Assembly: GCA_020055645.1 (NCBI GenBank)
Contig: CM034546.1
Location: 97,960,001-98,024,000 of the forward strand
Origin: Tomocerus qinae
Lineage: Eukaryota > Arthropoda > Collembola > Entomobryomorpha > Tomoceridae
Direction of reading: 5' to 3'
Length of the DNA stretch: 64,000 bases
Below are positions 1 to 12,500 of the stretch, one piece after another; the stretch's first letter is position 1, and each line of letters starts with the position of its first letter. Below the pieces are notes generated by a model. That model ran no database searches and was not told the origin of the DNA. It saw nothing but the letters and a program-made list of their open reading frames with translations. Made by a program: the position numbers and the translations under genes.

Positions 1-2822
1 CTTAGTTCGAACTTGACTGCTTTAAATTCGGTTCCGACGACCACCTGGAAAAGTGAAATTGCACTTAGGTTAGTGCAAAAGAATGCGACTGTGGCTAAAA
101 CATATAAATCTGTTAGATTCGGACACTCTACCTTCGTTGTATAAATTCTCTTTATAGAGTTGCATTTCTTAATAAGTTCACTTAAGCCATACTTGGACAT
201 TTTTCGACAATGTTTAACATTAAGTACACTTAAGGAGGGGAAGTTCGATCCAATCATCCAGAGTCCGTTATCAGTTACCTGGATAGTGATAATTATGTAA
301 ATATATACTTACAATCAAATACCTATGTACACAAATTATACATAAATAAATAAATAATTTAATCTCACTTTGGAACAATTTTGTAGGACAAGGTTTTGTA
401 CCAAAGGTAGCGCGGAGTCGTAGATACCCACATCCGATATTTGAGGGTTATTTGACAGATCCAAAGATTTCAGCTCTACAGAATAAAATAATTTCAAATC
501 AGGGGCCTGTTGATGTACTAGATAGTTGAATTACTATGTTTAATATTTTATACTTGATAAGTTGCTCAGCTTCGGCCTTGTAGCCGTTAGAACTTCATTA
601 TTTGCACTTTTCTTTGTAGCGTCAAGAAGGGCTTTATCGAGATCAGCTTTTGAGGCTTTCAGACCTATAGCTGCAAAACATGGGGTCAGGCAGCGCCGTA
701 AATCCATGATTGCTTCCCAATTCAAACCAGTAATGTAGGTATCTTGAATATCACAGTTCGGCAAAGCCAACGTCTCCAAATTCGCCAATGTAAAAATATG
801 AGGAACTACCAAATGCATACAGTGAATATACGGTCCACAAATTTCTAACTTGGTTAAATTCTTGAAGGACTCCAAACAAGCAGGATTTTGAAAGCACTCA
901 AGCCAGATATTTTTTTCCGGTAACAAACGCTTAACACAGAGTGAATTGAGATTTTGAGGCAATTCGGTCAAAACAGTCGATTGAATATTTGTTAACGAGT
1001 CTCTAACTAATCTGTCACTATGCGCCGGGGTGAAGCCAAAACAACTGTGAAGGCGATATCTCCAAAATCTTCCACCCCCCACGATGTACTTAACATCTGG
1101 ATCGAGTGCCTATTCAAACAAAAAATATTAGTATCAAAAATCTGTGTACTAATAACTTTATCTGCTCGCTCATTATCTTTTTTCACCTTAGTATCAGAAA
1201 TAAGTAGATGTTTTAGCTCCTTTAAGTTCTTCAGTAGACCTCCTAATTCAATTTTGTCCTCTTTTGAATTTCCAGTGAACTCAAAATTGAAAGTCTTGAG
1301 CGGACTGTTCATAAGAGTCAGGGTCTCTAAGATATTCCGTACATTTTGCACATTCCCATGATCAACGATTTGTAAATTTAGCTTTTCCAATTTCAAGCAT
1401 CGTTCTCGGAGAAATTGCAACAGATTATTCCAGTTTACCTCTCCAGCGACCGGTTTAAGCAAAGTCAGGGAAAGTTGAGTTGGCTCCAATTGTTTCATAA
1501 CTGCACAGTTCTCAGTAAGTTTTTGGAGCATAAGCATTTGAAAAGCATTTCCGTTGAAGGCCATTTTCTTTAGCGACAGAGCGTTTTTCATGATTAACTG
1601 GTGAAACAAAGGTAGAAAATAACGAAAGTATTCCACCGCCAAAGTTGTCCCTTTTCGAAAATAAATAAATATTTGTTATTTTCAATAGTTTAAATATTTA
1701 CTAAATCTAAGTATTGTTCATTAATATCATTGACTAATAATACTAGCTTTCACTTTCACTAGCTTTCACCTGCGGTGGGGACAACAGAAGTTTGAATATC
1801 ATCAATAAAACAGTTTGACAAGCTCAGCTCAGTTAACGTGTTCGGTTTGATTTTCTCAATCAAATAATGCATGAAACAATTTTCGATGACCTTAATGCCT
1901 TCCAAATGTAAAATCCTTATTCCGAGATAGATTTTGGGAACTTCTACTTTAGTAACTGGAGTTTTCCTTGGATTTTCATGAAAATTGTCTACATCTCTTA
2001 GTTTGCAATTACTAATAGTTAACTTGGTCAGAAATGGAGCAAAGTCAACTAGAAATTTTAGGCCTTCACATTCAAAACTACAATTTTTCAGTTCCAAAGT
2101 CTCCAAATAAGTTGCTGTCAACTGCCAGTGTTTCTTGAAAAAGTCATGCCTACGGTGGAATAGAAAGTTTTGAAACGTAACTAGACCCGGCCGCAATGAG
2201 ATTTGAGAATTCCATTGAACTCCAACTTTGTAAAACTTAGTGCTGTATGTTTGCTTGCAACATTTGTGCAATAGTTGATCTATCAGCATGCTATTGAATC
2301 TTGGACTTGCCAGTCGAAGTAGCTTTAAGTCCTCAAAGGAGAGATAATGGCATAGGTTTTGCAAAAATTTCTAAGAAAAAATTAATTTGTGGTAGTTTTA
2401 CATTTTTTAAGGCTGCAATCTCCAATTCTCTATCATTAGTTACCGCTTCCATTGGTTTTATGTAAGACAATTATTATTATTACCTGCAATGATGCATCGC
2501 TAAATTCGTGCCATCGATCTGTAATTCCGTAGTCAACCGCAGCATCTTCCATTTCAATATCACCCACATTCTGCTGCCGTTCCAATTGTTCGATATCTAC
2601 ATGAACAGGAACTCTCATTAACTCTCCCCCACCACCATCACCATCAATAAAGTCAAGATTTGGAAGTTCGTCGTCGGAACTTTCGTCTTCTTCTTCATCC
2701 TCATCGGAATTGTTAGGGTTATCTTCTTCCTCACTGCCGTCTTCACCTGACTCAGCGTCGTCGTCATCGTCATCTTCATCCATTGGTTCGTTTTCTTCAG
2801 GGCGTCTTCCTTCTTCGGCCAT
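1..2822 (-). CDS. F-box/leucine-rich-repeat protein, seven exons, 3' end outside window
   Basis: Probable substrate receptor of an SCF ubiquitin ligase. Exons on the minus strand: 2822-2484, 2370-1770, 1650-1187, 1109-554, 475-369, 278-132, 44-1 (continuing); every junction keeps phase, giving about 750 residues so far. Exon 1 starts at an ATG and encodes a very acidic, D/E/S-rich leader of about 80 residues. The F-box spans the first splice site (about residues 107-150; core YLSFEDLKLLRLASPRF). Leucine-rich repeats follow, for example LETLELKNC, LTELSLSNCF, LKSLDLSNN, and a cysteine-type repeat (LSVLNVKHCRKMSKYGL) as in FBXL/AMN1 proteins. The intron 1186-1110 is only 77 nt, with a TACTAAT-like branch site. 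Without splicing, the ORF appears frameshifted near 1.1 kb, but the 77-nt intron resolves this. The acceptor of exon 3 (CGAAAAG) is purine-rich and is the weakest junction. The class is certain; the FBXL subfamily is not. Confidence 0.87.
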
Positions 2823-5800
2823 TTTCTATTTCAATACACTATATTACGCACTTTTTGATTGAAGTTTTATGATTCGCGAAAAAGAGAAGATTTTTTGGCT
2901 GCTACACTTTTGGTTGGCGTCTCACAAAAACCCTTTCCAGTTTCCGAAATCAATTTTACTGAATTTTACGAAGTCCTTATCGTGAGTAAAATAAATAACC
3001 GTTTCCCTTGGAAACTCATCATTTATATTTTATTTCAATCTACTCGACGAATTGTAAGGAAAGTGGGATTTTTTCCATAGGCGGATAAGACTTTGAAGAT
3101 CAAGATTCTAATATATTCCTAATCATACTAATCAAGTAATAAAATCTGAGGATTATCTTTTATTTTATACTTCTAGTACATTAACGCAATGCTGTTCACC
3201 ATGCAATCACCAATTCGCCCACGAATATGTGTAAAATCCAATATATACCTAGCAGCATGCATATCAATACCAAAGTTCGTGTACATCTAATAAAACCGAA
3301 TGGAAATGACATAGAAAATGGATTCGTGATGGTGTGTACGTGTGCAGTCGTGTGATGAAATCTAATGTGAATTGCACAAGAAAAGAAAAAAGTTGCGGGG
3401 GGATTAATATCCTTTCTATCTTTAGAAATGATGTTCACTCTAATTTTTCTTGTTTCTTTCTGCTTGTGTATTTATATGAGATTATTACAACCATATGAAT
3501 GAAACATTGGTATTGACAAAATAACTAGAAGATATACTGACAAGATATACTGACAAGATATAGAATTTCGCTATAGCTATATTATTAGGTTCCCTTAAAT
3601 ATTCCTACTGCTATAGAGTATAGCTTTAAAAGAAAACGTATTGAAGGAAATGCATGGAAGACATTAGATAACGTTGCAAGAATTGTAATAATATTTCCCA
3701 AATCTTACTGGTAATGTGGTACTGATAAGTAGCACATAGTAAAGTAAAGTATGGCAAGTCAATAGAAAAGGTAGCCCCTAAAAACGTTGTATATGTTGCA
3801 ATGCTAATATCATTCCATTTCCACTGCATATTAAAGCCAGAAGCAAGAAAAGCAGTCTTTTAACACAGTGAGTATACTTACAGAGCTGAATATAAGCAGG
3901 CATGTCAGGTACAGTCCGGAATGCCGGATTATGGAAAAATATCCTATACACTCATCGACGGTCCCTTTCTCCATGCTTTCCCAGTGACAATAATGTTTTT
4001 GCCCGTATAGTAAGTCTGTATTGGAATTGGATATAGAAGGCTGATTAAATGATATTTCTAGCATAGTGGCTATAGTTGGTAATGTTGGTTGCTATTCCCG
4101 CAGGATTGAGTGACAGCCCAATCGGATCTTGGATGATACGAGCTGATTAATGGACTACTATTGCTGGAAAGAGAAAGCATCCAATGGATTCATGTGGAGA
4201 AAGGAAATTCTGTATTTTCCCTTTTCTCCATGGCTTGGCCTTCCGTTAGGTTTCATTGCCCTTCTAATATAATACTCTGCATACTAAGGACAGAGGTTAT
4301 AGAATATTATTTAGTACATCTCTACTTAATTCACATATACTCGCGTATATTTCTCTGCATTCTATAATTGTTATTTTACAGTGCATTGCACAGGACAAGG
4401 CTTTGTGGCTTAAGGCTCTACTTGCGATTAGAATTGAGGCAGATACAATATCTGTAGTTAGCATTCGTTTCTAAAAGGAATCCTTTGGCTCTATCAGTTC
4501 TGGGAGTGATTCAACCGAACCAACTATGAAAATGTCACAATATCATCCATACACAATACACTATGTAGTCCTTTGTTCGAGACCTGAACGAAATAGGAAA
4601 CACGACAGATTGTGAAAGCTGGAGTCCCTGAGTGCAATGGCAATTTGACAATGAAACATTCCAGCATAATTACGTATGTATATGTCATAGTGTGCATCTG
4701 TTGAGCTATTACAAATTATTGCAAGATTGATCTAGGTATATTTTCCATCTATAGGTATAGTAAATGAACATGGATAAACCATAATTACATTTTGATACGT
4801 TATAATATATAAAACTAAATACATTCGTCTTCGTCCATCATTTTGCGGCTCTGAATTTCTGATTTATTTCTACACAACAAATAAGCTGTTTGTAAGGATT
4901 CGAATAAATAGCTATACGCACTTGTGATACTAATTAGACGAATATATTACGTTTCTATTCCAAGTTCTTGCATAACTGTACAAACGAAAGCAGGAACGGT
5001 GATAGAAAATGATACAGGAAACAAAGAATATAAGGATTCTAGAACACATACCAGTAATTGGAGATACAATTATGTGTTTACATAGGGTTTTATTTATGTT
5101 AAGCTGCAACAAAACATTTTTATTTTAACAAAATTTTATTTTATACAGAAAAAAAGAGATTTGTGCAATCACGAGGCTTGATATAATTGATTTTCTGGCT
5201 TTAGTGGGATTGAACAACAATAAATTGTTACTATTTCATAATTTTATCCAAAATTTTCATTTATACCGTATTACCATACTATTTGTAATTGATTTTTTCA
5301 ATCAGAAGATATGAATACAAAAATGGCTTTCAGATTTACACATACTGATACACATGATTTATTAAAATCACAGTGAATTTCAATTTCGGTTCGACAATGT
5401 AAAATTATTGCTTAAATTTTAGGCTGTCTCGAAATGTCAACAAATCGGGTACTATCTGTATAGTCATTGCCTATCTCTACTGAAAGAAATCTATTTCTTC
5501 TGGTCTTCATCTTTTTGCAATACATGAAATGCTATACACATTGAAATGCAACATTCTTATTTATTATGTACATTTATTTAGTCTGAAGGTCTGTATCTAT
5601 CCTATTGAAATCTCTTTTCTCTGTGACAAATGCCGGAAACATGTCATTTCCGTAATCTTTCTCTAACTACGGTATGGTATAAAAAAGGACTCCTTTTTGC
5701 AACATGGAATTTTCCCAGCTCAATATAATCATCATTATCCCACTGTCAATCATCTTCTTGCAATGCTTTCATGTATATTTACATGGCATCCACGAAACTT

Positions 5801-7744
5801 CACCTTGAACTACATTTCCCTTTCCACTTGCACCAAAATGAGACATAATGACTATCAAAGCCTCTTTTCATATTGTGATAACGTTTTTTTGCTTTCACAG
5901 GATATTTATTTAAGAATCACCCGAATATAAGCCATTTCTAAGGTCATTGATGTGTATATTTGAAAAATTGTAAATATTTCATGAATGTAACCTACATTCA
6001 CTGTTCTAACCCCCAGGTTTTGGTCTATTCAAAACATGTTTATTCTATAGACAAGATATTTAATGGAACATTGACATGATGAGAAATTGGGATGACATTT
6101 TTGTAAATAAAAGTTGCAAGCTTTTGCATAGTAATATATTTTTATTAGCAATCTACGATGTTTCAGCTCTTCCAGCACAGACTGACGTTAGTTCTGTGTC
6201 TTTTTATTTGAGGAAATAAATGTTTACCTACAAAATTATGTAACAATTTATCGTATACAACATTCTACATATTTACATTTACAATAGCTACTCAGCTAAT
6301 GGTACATTAAACTTATTCTTTTCATAATTTCTTACATTTACATCTAATTTACCTCTACAAAGTCAATATAGTACATTACTAAGCCAAAATTTATAACATT
6401 ATTATAGTTAAACATCCAAAAAGAGATCTGTGGTTTTCCTGCAAACTGCAAACGTAACAGAGACCACCTATTATATTGACTCTATATTTAGTGTTAATAA
6501 ACACTGATGGTGACAAAGAAGGTTAAAAATTCTTTATCCAAACTCGCAAGCTTTATTTTCAAGGACATCAATCAAAATGCTATTCAATAATGTTTGTGAC
6601 TGTAACAGAGAATTTCGAAAACCAAAATACCACAATAGTGTACGATAAAACACGCAAGTACTAAAGCACTGTATTCAATACATCAATTAAATTCATGTAT
6701 AGTACTTTGATCTAATTCTTAAAGACTAATTAAGTATTGTGGTTTCTCAGAACTAAATTGGCTCAGTAATAATCAAGCTAAGGTTCATAAATTGAGTACT
6801 TGTTCTTGTTGCTCATGCAAAGATTCTGGTTTTGAATACATTTTTGTATAGGAACTATTATTACTAATAATACATCCAGATTCTCATAACATTTCCACTC
6901 ATTAATAGTATTTATAATTCTATTTCCGCTACTTTGATCTAACCACTAGAATATCATTTAAGTAATATCATAATGTACGCACAGTGTATTTGTATTCACA
7001 CCTAACATAATGGAAGACCTTAATTCCATTGACTACAGACCTGTATCCTGTTCCGCCCGCACAATTAACATGAGACGTACCGTTACATCTAGAGCTATTA
7101 TTAGATAAACTATTTACATAAATTAATAGGTTATAGGGTTTACTAATGAATACCGAGTAATACAATTTCTCAGCCCCACTTGTGAATTTCCATTTTGGTT
7201 AGTTTAACTTACTGCGTATGCGTATTATAATTCATAACATTAATGGTTAAAGTGATCAGTCTGACAGTGACCGGTAGTTAGTGAAAACTTAAAACTTAAA
7301 ATATTTAAATGGAACATTTACAGGTGGTAAAATATTTTACGACTTAAATCAATAGGTACTGGTGAAATATATTAGATTGGTTAGGTATACATGACACTTT
7401 GTGCCTTTGTCTACATTGACTACTTTTGTCCATACCAGAAAATAAAAGCGATCTGAATCAATCTATGGATTATTTGATTCTCAGGTACACACATTCACTC
7501 TCTTGGTTAAATACATTATTATGTGTATTGATAATTCAAACAGTATGACTAGGAATACAATATCTAGTTAGCTACTATTGTAATTAGTGTAATAGTTACA
7601 CATACAATTATCATTAGAGGGTATAAACAAGTCTTATCAATTGAAATATGGTCAACAAATAACTTAACGATGCAGTCATAGTTCGCTGGTTAGTTTCAGT
7701 TTGTTCTTATTATAAATTGTAATAAATTTAAGCTTGCTCACAGT
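2823..7744. other. Intergenic, no gene recognised
   Basis: AT-rich sequence with only short open frames that lack conserved motifs and good flanking splice sites. It holds a small direct repeat near 3530-3570 (a 13-bp unit, GATATACTGACAA, about three times). I see no RNA gene. It lies between the starts of two minus-strand genes and probably includes the promoter of the F-box gene just above 2822 and the 3' UTR of the receptor gene just below 7745. Confidence 0.5.
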
Positions 7745-9525
7745 TTATAAAGTAGTTGACACTTGATCACATATCATGAGATAAGTTTGGCCTTGATGTT
7801 GCTTTCTTGCTTCTCCATTGTTACTATTACAGCACTGGACGGTTGTCTGCGTTGGTGAAATTGCTAAAAGACGAACGTTTGAAGCACAACTTGTCATTTC
7901 TCCTTTGTTCTGTTGCTGGTAAAATATATTCATCGTTGGAGGCCTTCCAGTTATTTTCGTCACCATTGAATCCAACAGTCTCAGTACAGCAAGACGTATC
8001 TATAAAACAAAAACACATACTTATAATACACACATGATTATTTATTTCAGTATTTTAGGCCCACATCTGTGTACATGATCTGCTATTCTAGTCCCAAGTT
8101 CATGGTTAACAAATGACAAAGCTATATAGTAGGTTTCAGGGACACGTCAGTCAATCAACTAGGTACTTCCCGAATCATTTTGAATGACCTTCTTTCACGC
8201 TCTGAATGAACGGAAGTTGCACTGATTACTAAAGCCAATGACTGGAGGCAGAGACAAATTTGACGGGTAACTAACATTTTCACAACTTTAGCTTCAAACT
8301 ACACAAAGGAGAAAGTCATATTTCTCCTTCATGTTTCATAAATGCAACTTTCCCTGAGGTTTCACTTGTTTTCAAACAAATATATGTGTATATACATAAA
8401 ATAAATAGTTACTGACTTATATATTGCTTTAATACTGCTACTCGACTTATACTGTGGGCACTTTTTGTTTCTCTCCAGTTTTCTGAATGAAAATAATTGT
8501 TTACATTTTGGTAGTCTGGTATATAAATTAACTTTATTTTGCAACAAAAATGGAATATAGGAAAACTGTAGAAGTAAAGATAACGTGGGAAAAGAAAGTA
8601 TAAAGTTGATTAACAAAGTATTATTAACAAGGGAAAGTTAACTTTCCCCGAATGAATACTCTACAGACAAACTACAGTGAGAAGTAAAAATACTTACCTC
8701 TGAAGAGCGATAACCGTATAACCATGGATTAAGTAAACTACTGAAAACAATTGGTATTGCAGCAAAAATCCTAGATTTGTGATCCATAAGAATTTCAGTT
8801 CCGGCAAAGACGTCAACGATGGCACAGACTTGAATGGGTATCCAACACACAAGTATAGATCCCAAAATTAAAGCGAGAGTAACACCATAACGATGATGAT
8901 GGACAGAAGTGTCAGTGATCTCACATATCCCGCCATTGTTAAGGGAAATCTCAACACTGTAAATTGCTCTGGCATGGCTCCTGGCCACAACGTAAATGTA
9001 ACCGTAGCTGAGAATGGCAGACAGGAGACAAGGTCCATAGAGGAAAACAGTGAGCCAAGCAATGACGACTTCCGCTCCAGCTTCCTTGACGAACAGAAAT
9101 GGAATTAGTCCAATTACGAGAGCGTAGATCCAGCAGGCGAGCACGAATTTCTGGACGTAGGAACTAGTCACAAAATGATTGTACCTCAGAGGTTGAGCTA
9201 CAGATGTAAACCGGTCCAGGGCAATTGCAGCAACGGAAAGTAACGAGGCAGAACAAAATGTTAGGAGAATGGCATAGGGGCCAATGCAGAGTGGTACAGT
9301 GCAATAATCCTCTTGGTCAGTGGGCAATGACCAGTCGACGACCACAGCCACAGGGAGAAATAAACCAAAGCCCAAGTCGGCAGTCGCTAAAGATACTATC
9401 AAAGAGTTCGAAGGTGTTCTCAAACGCTTGAAACGAAACCAAGAACTCAAGATGAGTAGATTTCCCACGACAATTATAGGACTGGACAAAATGAGAAAAA
9501 TACACAGTGTTGAAATGAGCACCAT
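7745..9525 (-). CDS. Class A (rhodopsin-like) GPCR, adenosine-receptor-like, two exons
   Basis: Seven-transmembrane receptor of about 360 residues in the plasma membrane. Exon 1 (9525-8698) encodes all seven helices; it ends GAG|GTAAGT in phase 0. Exon 2 (7999-7745) starts after TTTTATAG in phase 0 and gives helix 8 (YRSSE+IRLAVLRLL) and a hydrophilic tail. Motifs: GN in TM1 (residues 21-22), LATAD in TM2 (46-50), the disulfide Cys about 80, DRF for DRY at the TM3 end (104-106), PLRYN in loop 2, CWIP in TM6, and NPWLY in TM7 for NPxxY. The TM3-TM4 stretch (AIALDRF...PLRYNHFVTSSY) resembles adenosine receptors, which also have very short N-termini. The open frame extends about 17 codons further 5', but only with GTG, so the start is set at the first in-frame ATG. 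An upstream coding exon is possible. Ligand not provable; an amine-type receptor is the alternative. Confidence 0.87.
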
Positions 9526-12500
9526 AGTGTTGCCCGTTAACGTCCTTAGTTTAAAAAGTCGTCCATTCACATTCACTATTCACTGCGTCGGCCTAATTTC
9601 CTAAGTGCACATACTGGATAAACTTTCATTCAAGTTCTAAAGCTTTATGTCGGCTTGTTTAGACTATTTCCCTTTAGGGCCAGCAATCTGCAATAAACAG
9701 CAAGTATACAAACAACGATAATTAGTTTTCATCAAGGGCATACTAAAATTAGGCATCTGTATTTGTTTTGATGCTAAATTTTGCTAAGTACTGTAAAATG
9801 TAAGTTAGAACCCTTTTCATACTACTTACAGATATCATACATTACATAGAATGAGCTAATTGTTCTTTATTGCTTTCTTAATTTAAGCCATGCAAAGCAA
9901 TTAAAATATTAAGTTTGGCAATTATACGCAGTAACCATTCAAGCAGATAAATCCTCGGCAATTTGGAACTATTTTATACTTGTTTTACCATTTTCATTAG
10001 ATTCTTTGATTTATTCCAAATTAGACGCAAGAGAGCTCTTTGGTAGAGACTTTCTTTTAAAATAGTTACTGGGATATTTTGTGGGCAATTTCTATTATTA
10101 TCCGTGCATGCTTTTTCTTGGCAAGTCTACAAATTCAAGGTTGCATATATCCTGAATGCATATGCACGTAGTATAGAATGTACGCAAATGCATATAATGT
10201 ACTTTGTAGTGTTTCGATCAACGAATAGAGCATAATAGTATCACACAAGTTTACTTTGCGTCCCTGCTTCCAAGAAAAAGTTTGCAGGAGACTGTTCAGG
10301 AGACTTTAGTTTGGCTACTATTGCTACTTTCTTATTTTAGTGTCTCGTCTCGTCGTCTTTCGCCTGTTCCTTTGACTCTGAATGTTCCTTTTGCATCAGC
10401 TACTCGATATTCTGGATGTGTGAATAGAAAGAAGCGCGGAGGCTTACTTACGATACTAAAAATGCTTTCCCTTGACTTTCTCTCCAATGCTTAAGAGAAA
10501 GAGAAAGCAACACTAAACTTTTCCCTAATACAGATATACAGAAAAGACTTTAAATGAGCGAGAGAAACCAGAGGCTTTGAGATAAAACTTAAGAAAAAGT
10601 TCCCTGCAGGGTTTGCATACAAATTATACCCAAACCTCCTCCTTTTGGGATCCACTCCTCAAGGTACCACACTATCTTCCCCATCTATCTATAGATACTC
10701 ACTGGCCTGGGAAAAATTGCAAACTTTCATTTTTATTTAGCCGTAGAGGTTCTATCACTCTAATAATTACATCCATACTCAGGATATATCTCTTTCTAAT
10801 AGCATCCCCAAAATTCAGTTATGTTTTCCTTTCATTCAATTAGCTTCTTTTCAGTTTTCCTTATGGATAGGTTTCCCGCTAGCTTTAGAGCCTTAATTAC
10901 GATTAATATCAAAATAATGGTAGCTGAGAGAACTTTTTTTACCTTCAAGCATTTTTCTATCTTCTGTGTCATGATAATGCAAACTTTGTAAACACCCACA
11001 TAAGATTTACTCTCAATATTGTCTTTCCAAATCCATTTATCTTACCTATGTCACAAATGCTACTTTCTGGAGGTCTCCAACCGAAATAGAAGGTTCAAAG
11101 GTAATTGGATTTGTTCAGCACGATTACATATTTTAGCACATTGCTCAAGAATCCTTCACACGGCTGGTTTTAAGTTGTAGTCACATTTCAGTAATTGTGG
11201 CACTCTAGTAAATAACGTGATTATTGGTTTGACAATAATGGTGCAGATCTTTGTGCATGCATTGTGTATTTAATTACATTATACATATTAATAAGTTCCA
11301 CAAGTTTGCTGTATTATTTTAAGGTATAATTTAAATGTATATTTCAATTTGAATAGTGAAACCATATTGAGAGCAGTTCATTAAAGCTACAATGTGGTCT
11401 AAATGGGTTGGTTAAAAAAGTTGACGTTTGTCAAATAAAGAGAACTGTAAAGGAATTCACTTCAAAAGGTTTCTTTCTTGAGTTGGTAAAAGGTTGGTTC
11501 AGTTGCTCTATTTCTAAAAGCAATTTGGCCCTTTTCATTCAACTCAAATTAATTTTTATTCATTCATTCACACCATATAGATTGAAAATCACTTCCACGT
11601 TCGTAGCCAACAAAGACTTTGGAAGTCTTTGACTTTAGGCTCTTTTTGTCTAGAAGAGTTACGAGAATTCCGAATCAAAGTTGAGAGAGTGAGTTGTGCA
11701 GAATAATTCGATTAGAAGTAGTTTTCCATTTCATGCGTGATGAACTCTATCATAGAAATTCAACACCCAACTTTTCCCATTTCCTAGCACTACATTTAAT
11801 CTACCGTATGTACCAAATTTTAACTCGTAGGCTAATATAATTGATAATGTGCTTTTAGCCAGGCGTAGCTTCCAATGATTCACATTTACAATTTTATATT
11901 CACTTTACCTAATTACATTACATACTCTCAACTTTCATTATCCTTACTACAACTTTGAAAATCTTTGTTTACACTCTTAATGAATACGCCTTAACTATCT
12001 AATAGATCAGAATTTCTTCGATCTCAAGAGTAATCTTATTTAATCTAGCAAGTTGTTCCCCTGTCCAACTTTATAAAGTACATGAAAATACTTTTGAAAT
12101 TTCTTAATGAGCCATTTATTTTGTCAAATTGAAAAACTTTTCTCTTAAACAAGTCCAGTCCCCAGGCAATTTTGATGAATAAGAAAAAAATGGACAACAG
12201 ACGACAGCAATCAGGAGCATTTGGCTAAAAAAATCGATAAAGAAGATCATTAGAGGAATTCTGGAACTTACTTGGAAAACATTAACTATTGGCTGTAAAT
12301 TGTTTACGTCTGACTCCATGAAGTGTCTATTGGTTAGTCCTGGTGGTAATTATATTACATGGTCTATATAAATTATAGTGAAATGTTGTATTTGGTATAC
12401 AAAGAGATATAGGAGAAGTCCAAAGCTTGTTTGAAGGATAAATGTCACGAGTAAGAATTCAATGTTGCTTAATAATCCAGTCAGGGACAATATTCTCCTA

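Noticed and set aside
1020-1361. Plus-strand ORF of 113 codons.
   Set aside because: Antisense to exons 3 and 4 of the F-box/LRR gene, which have clear domain support.
10282-10494. ORF near 10.3 kb and an antisense exon-like stretch.
   Set aside because: No domain; could at most be untranslated exon of the receptor gene.
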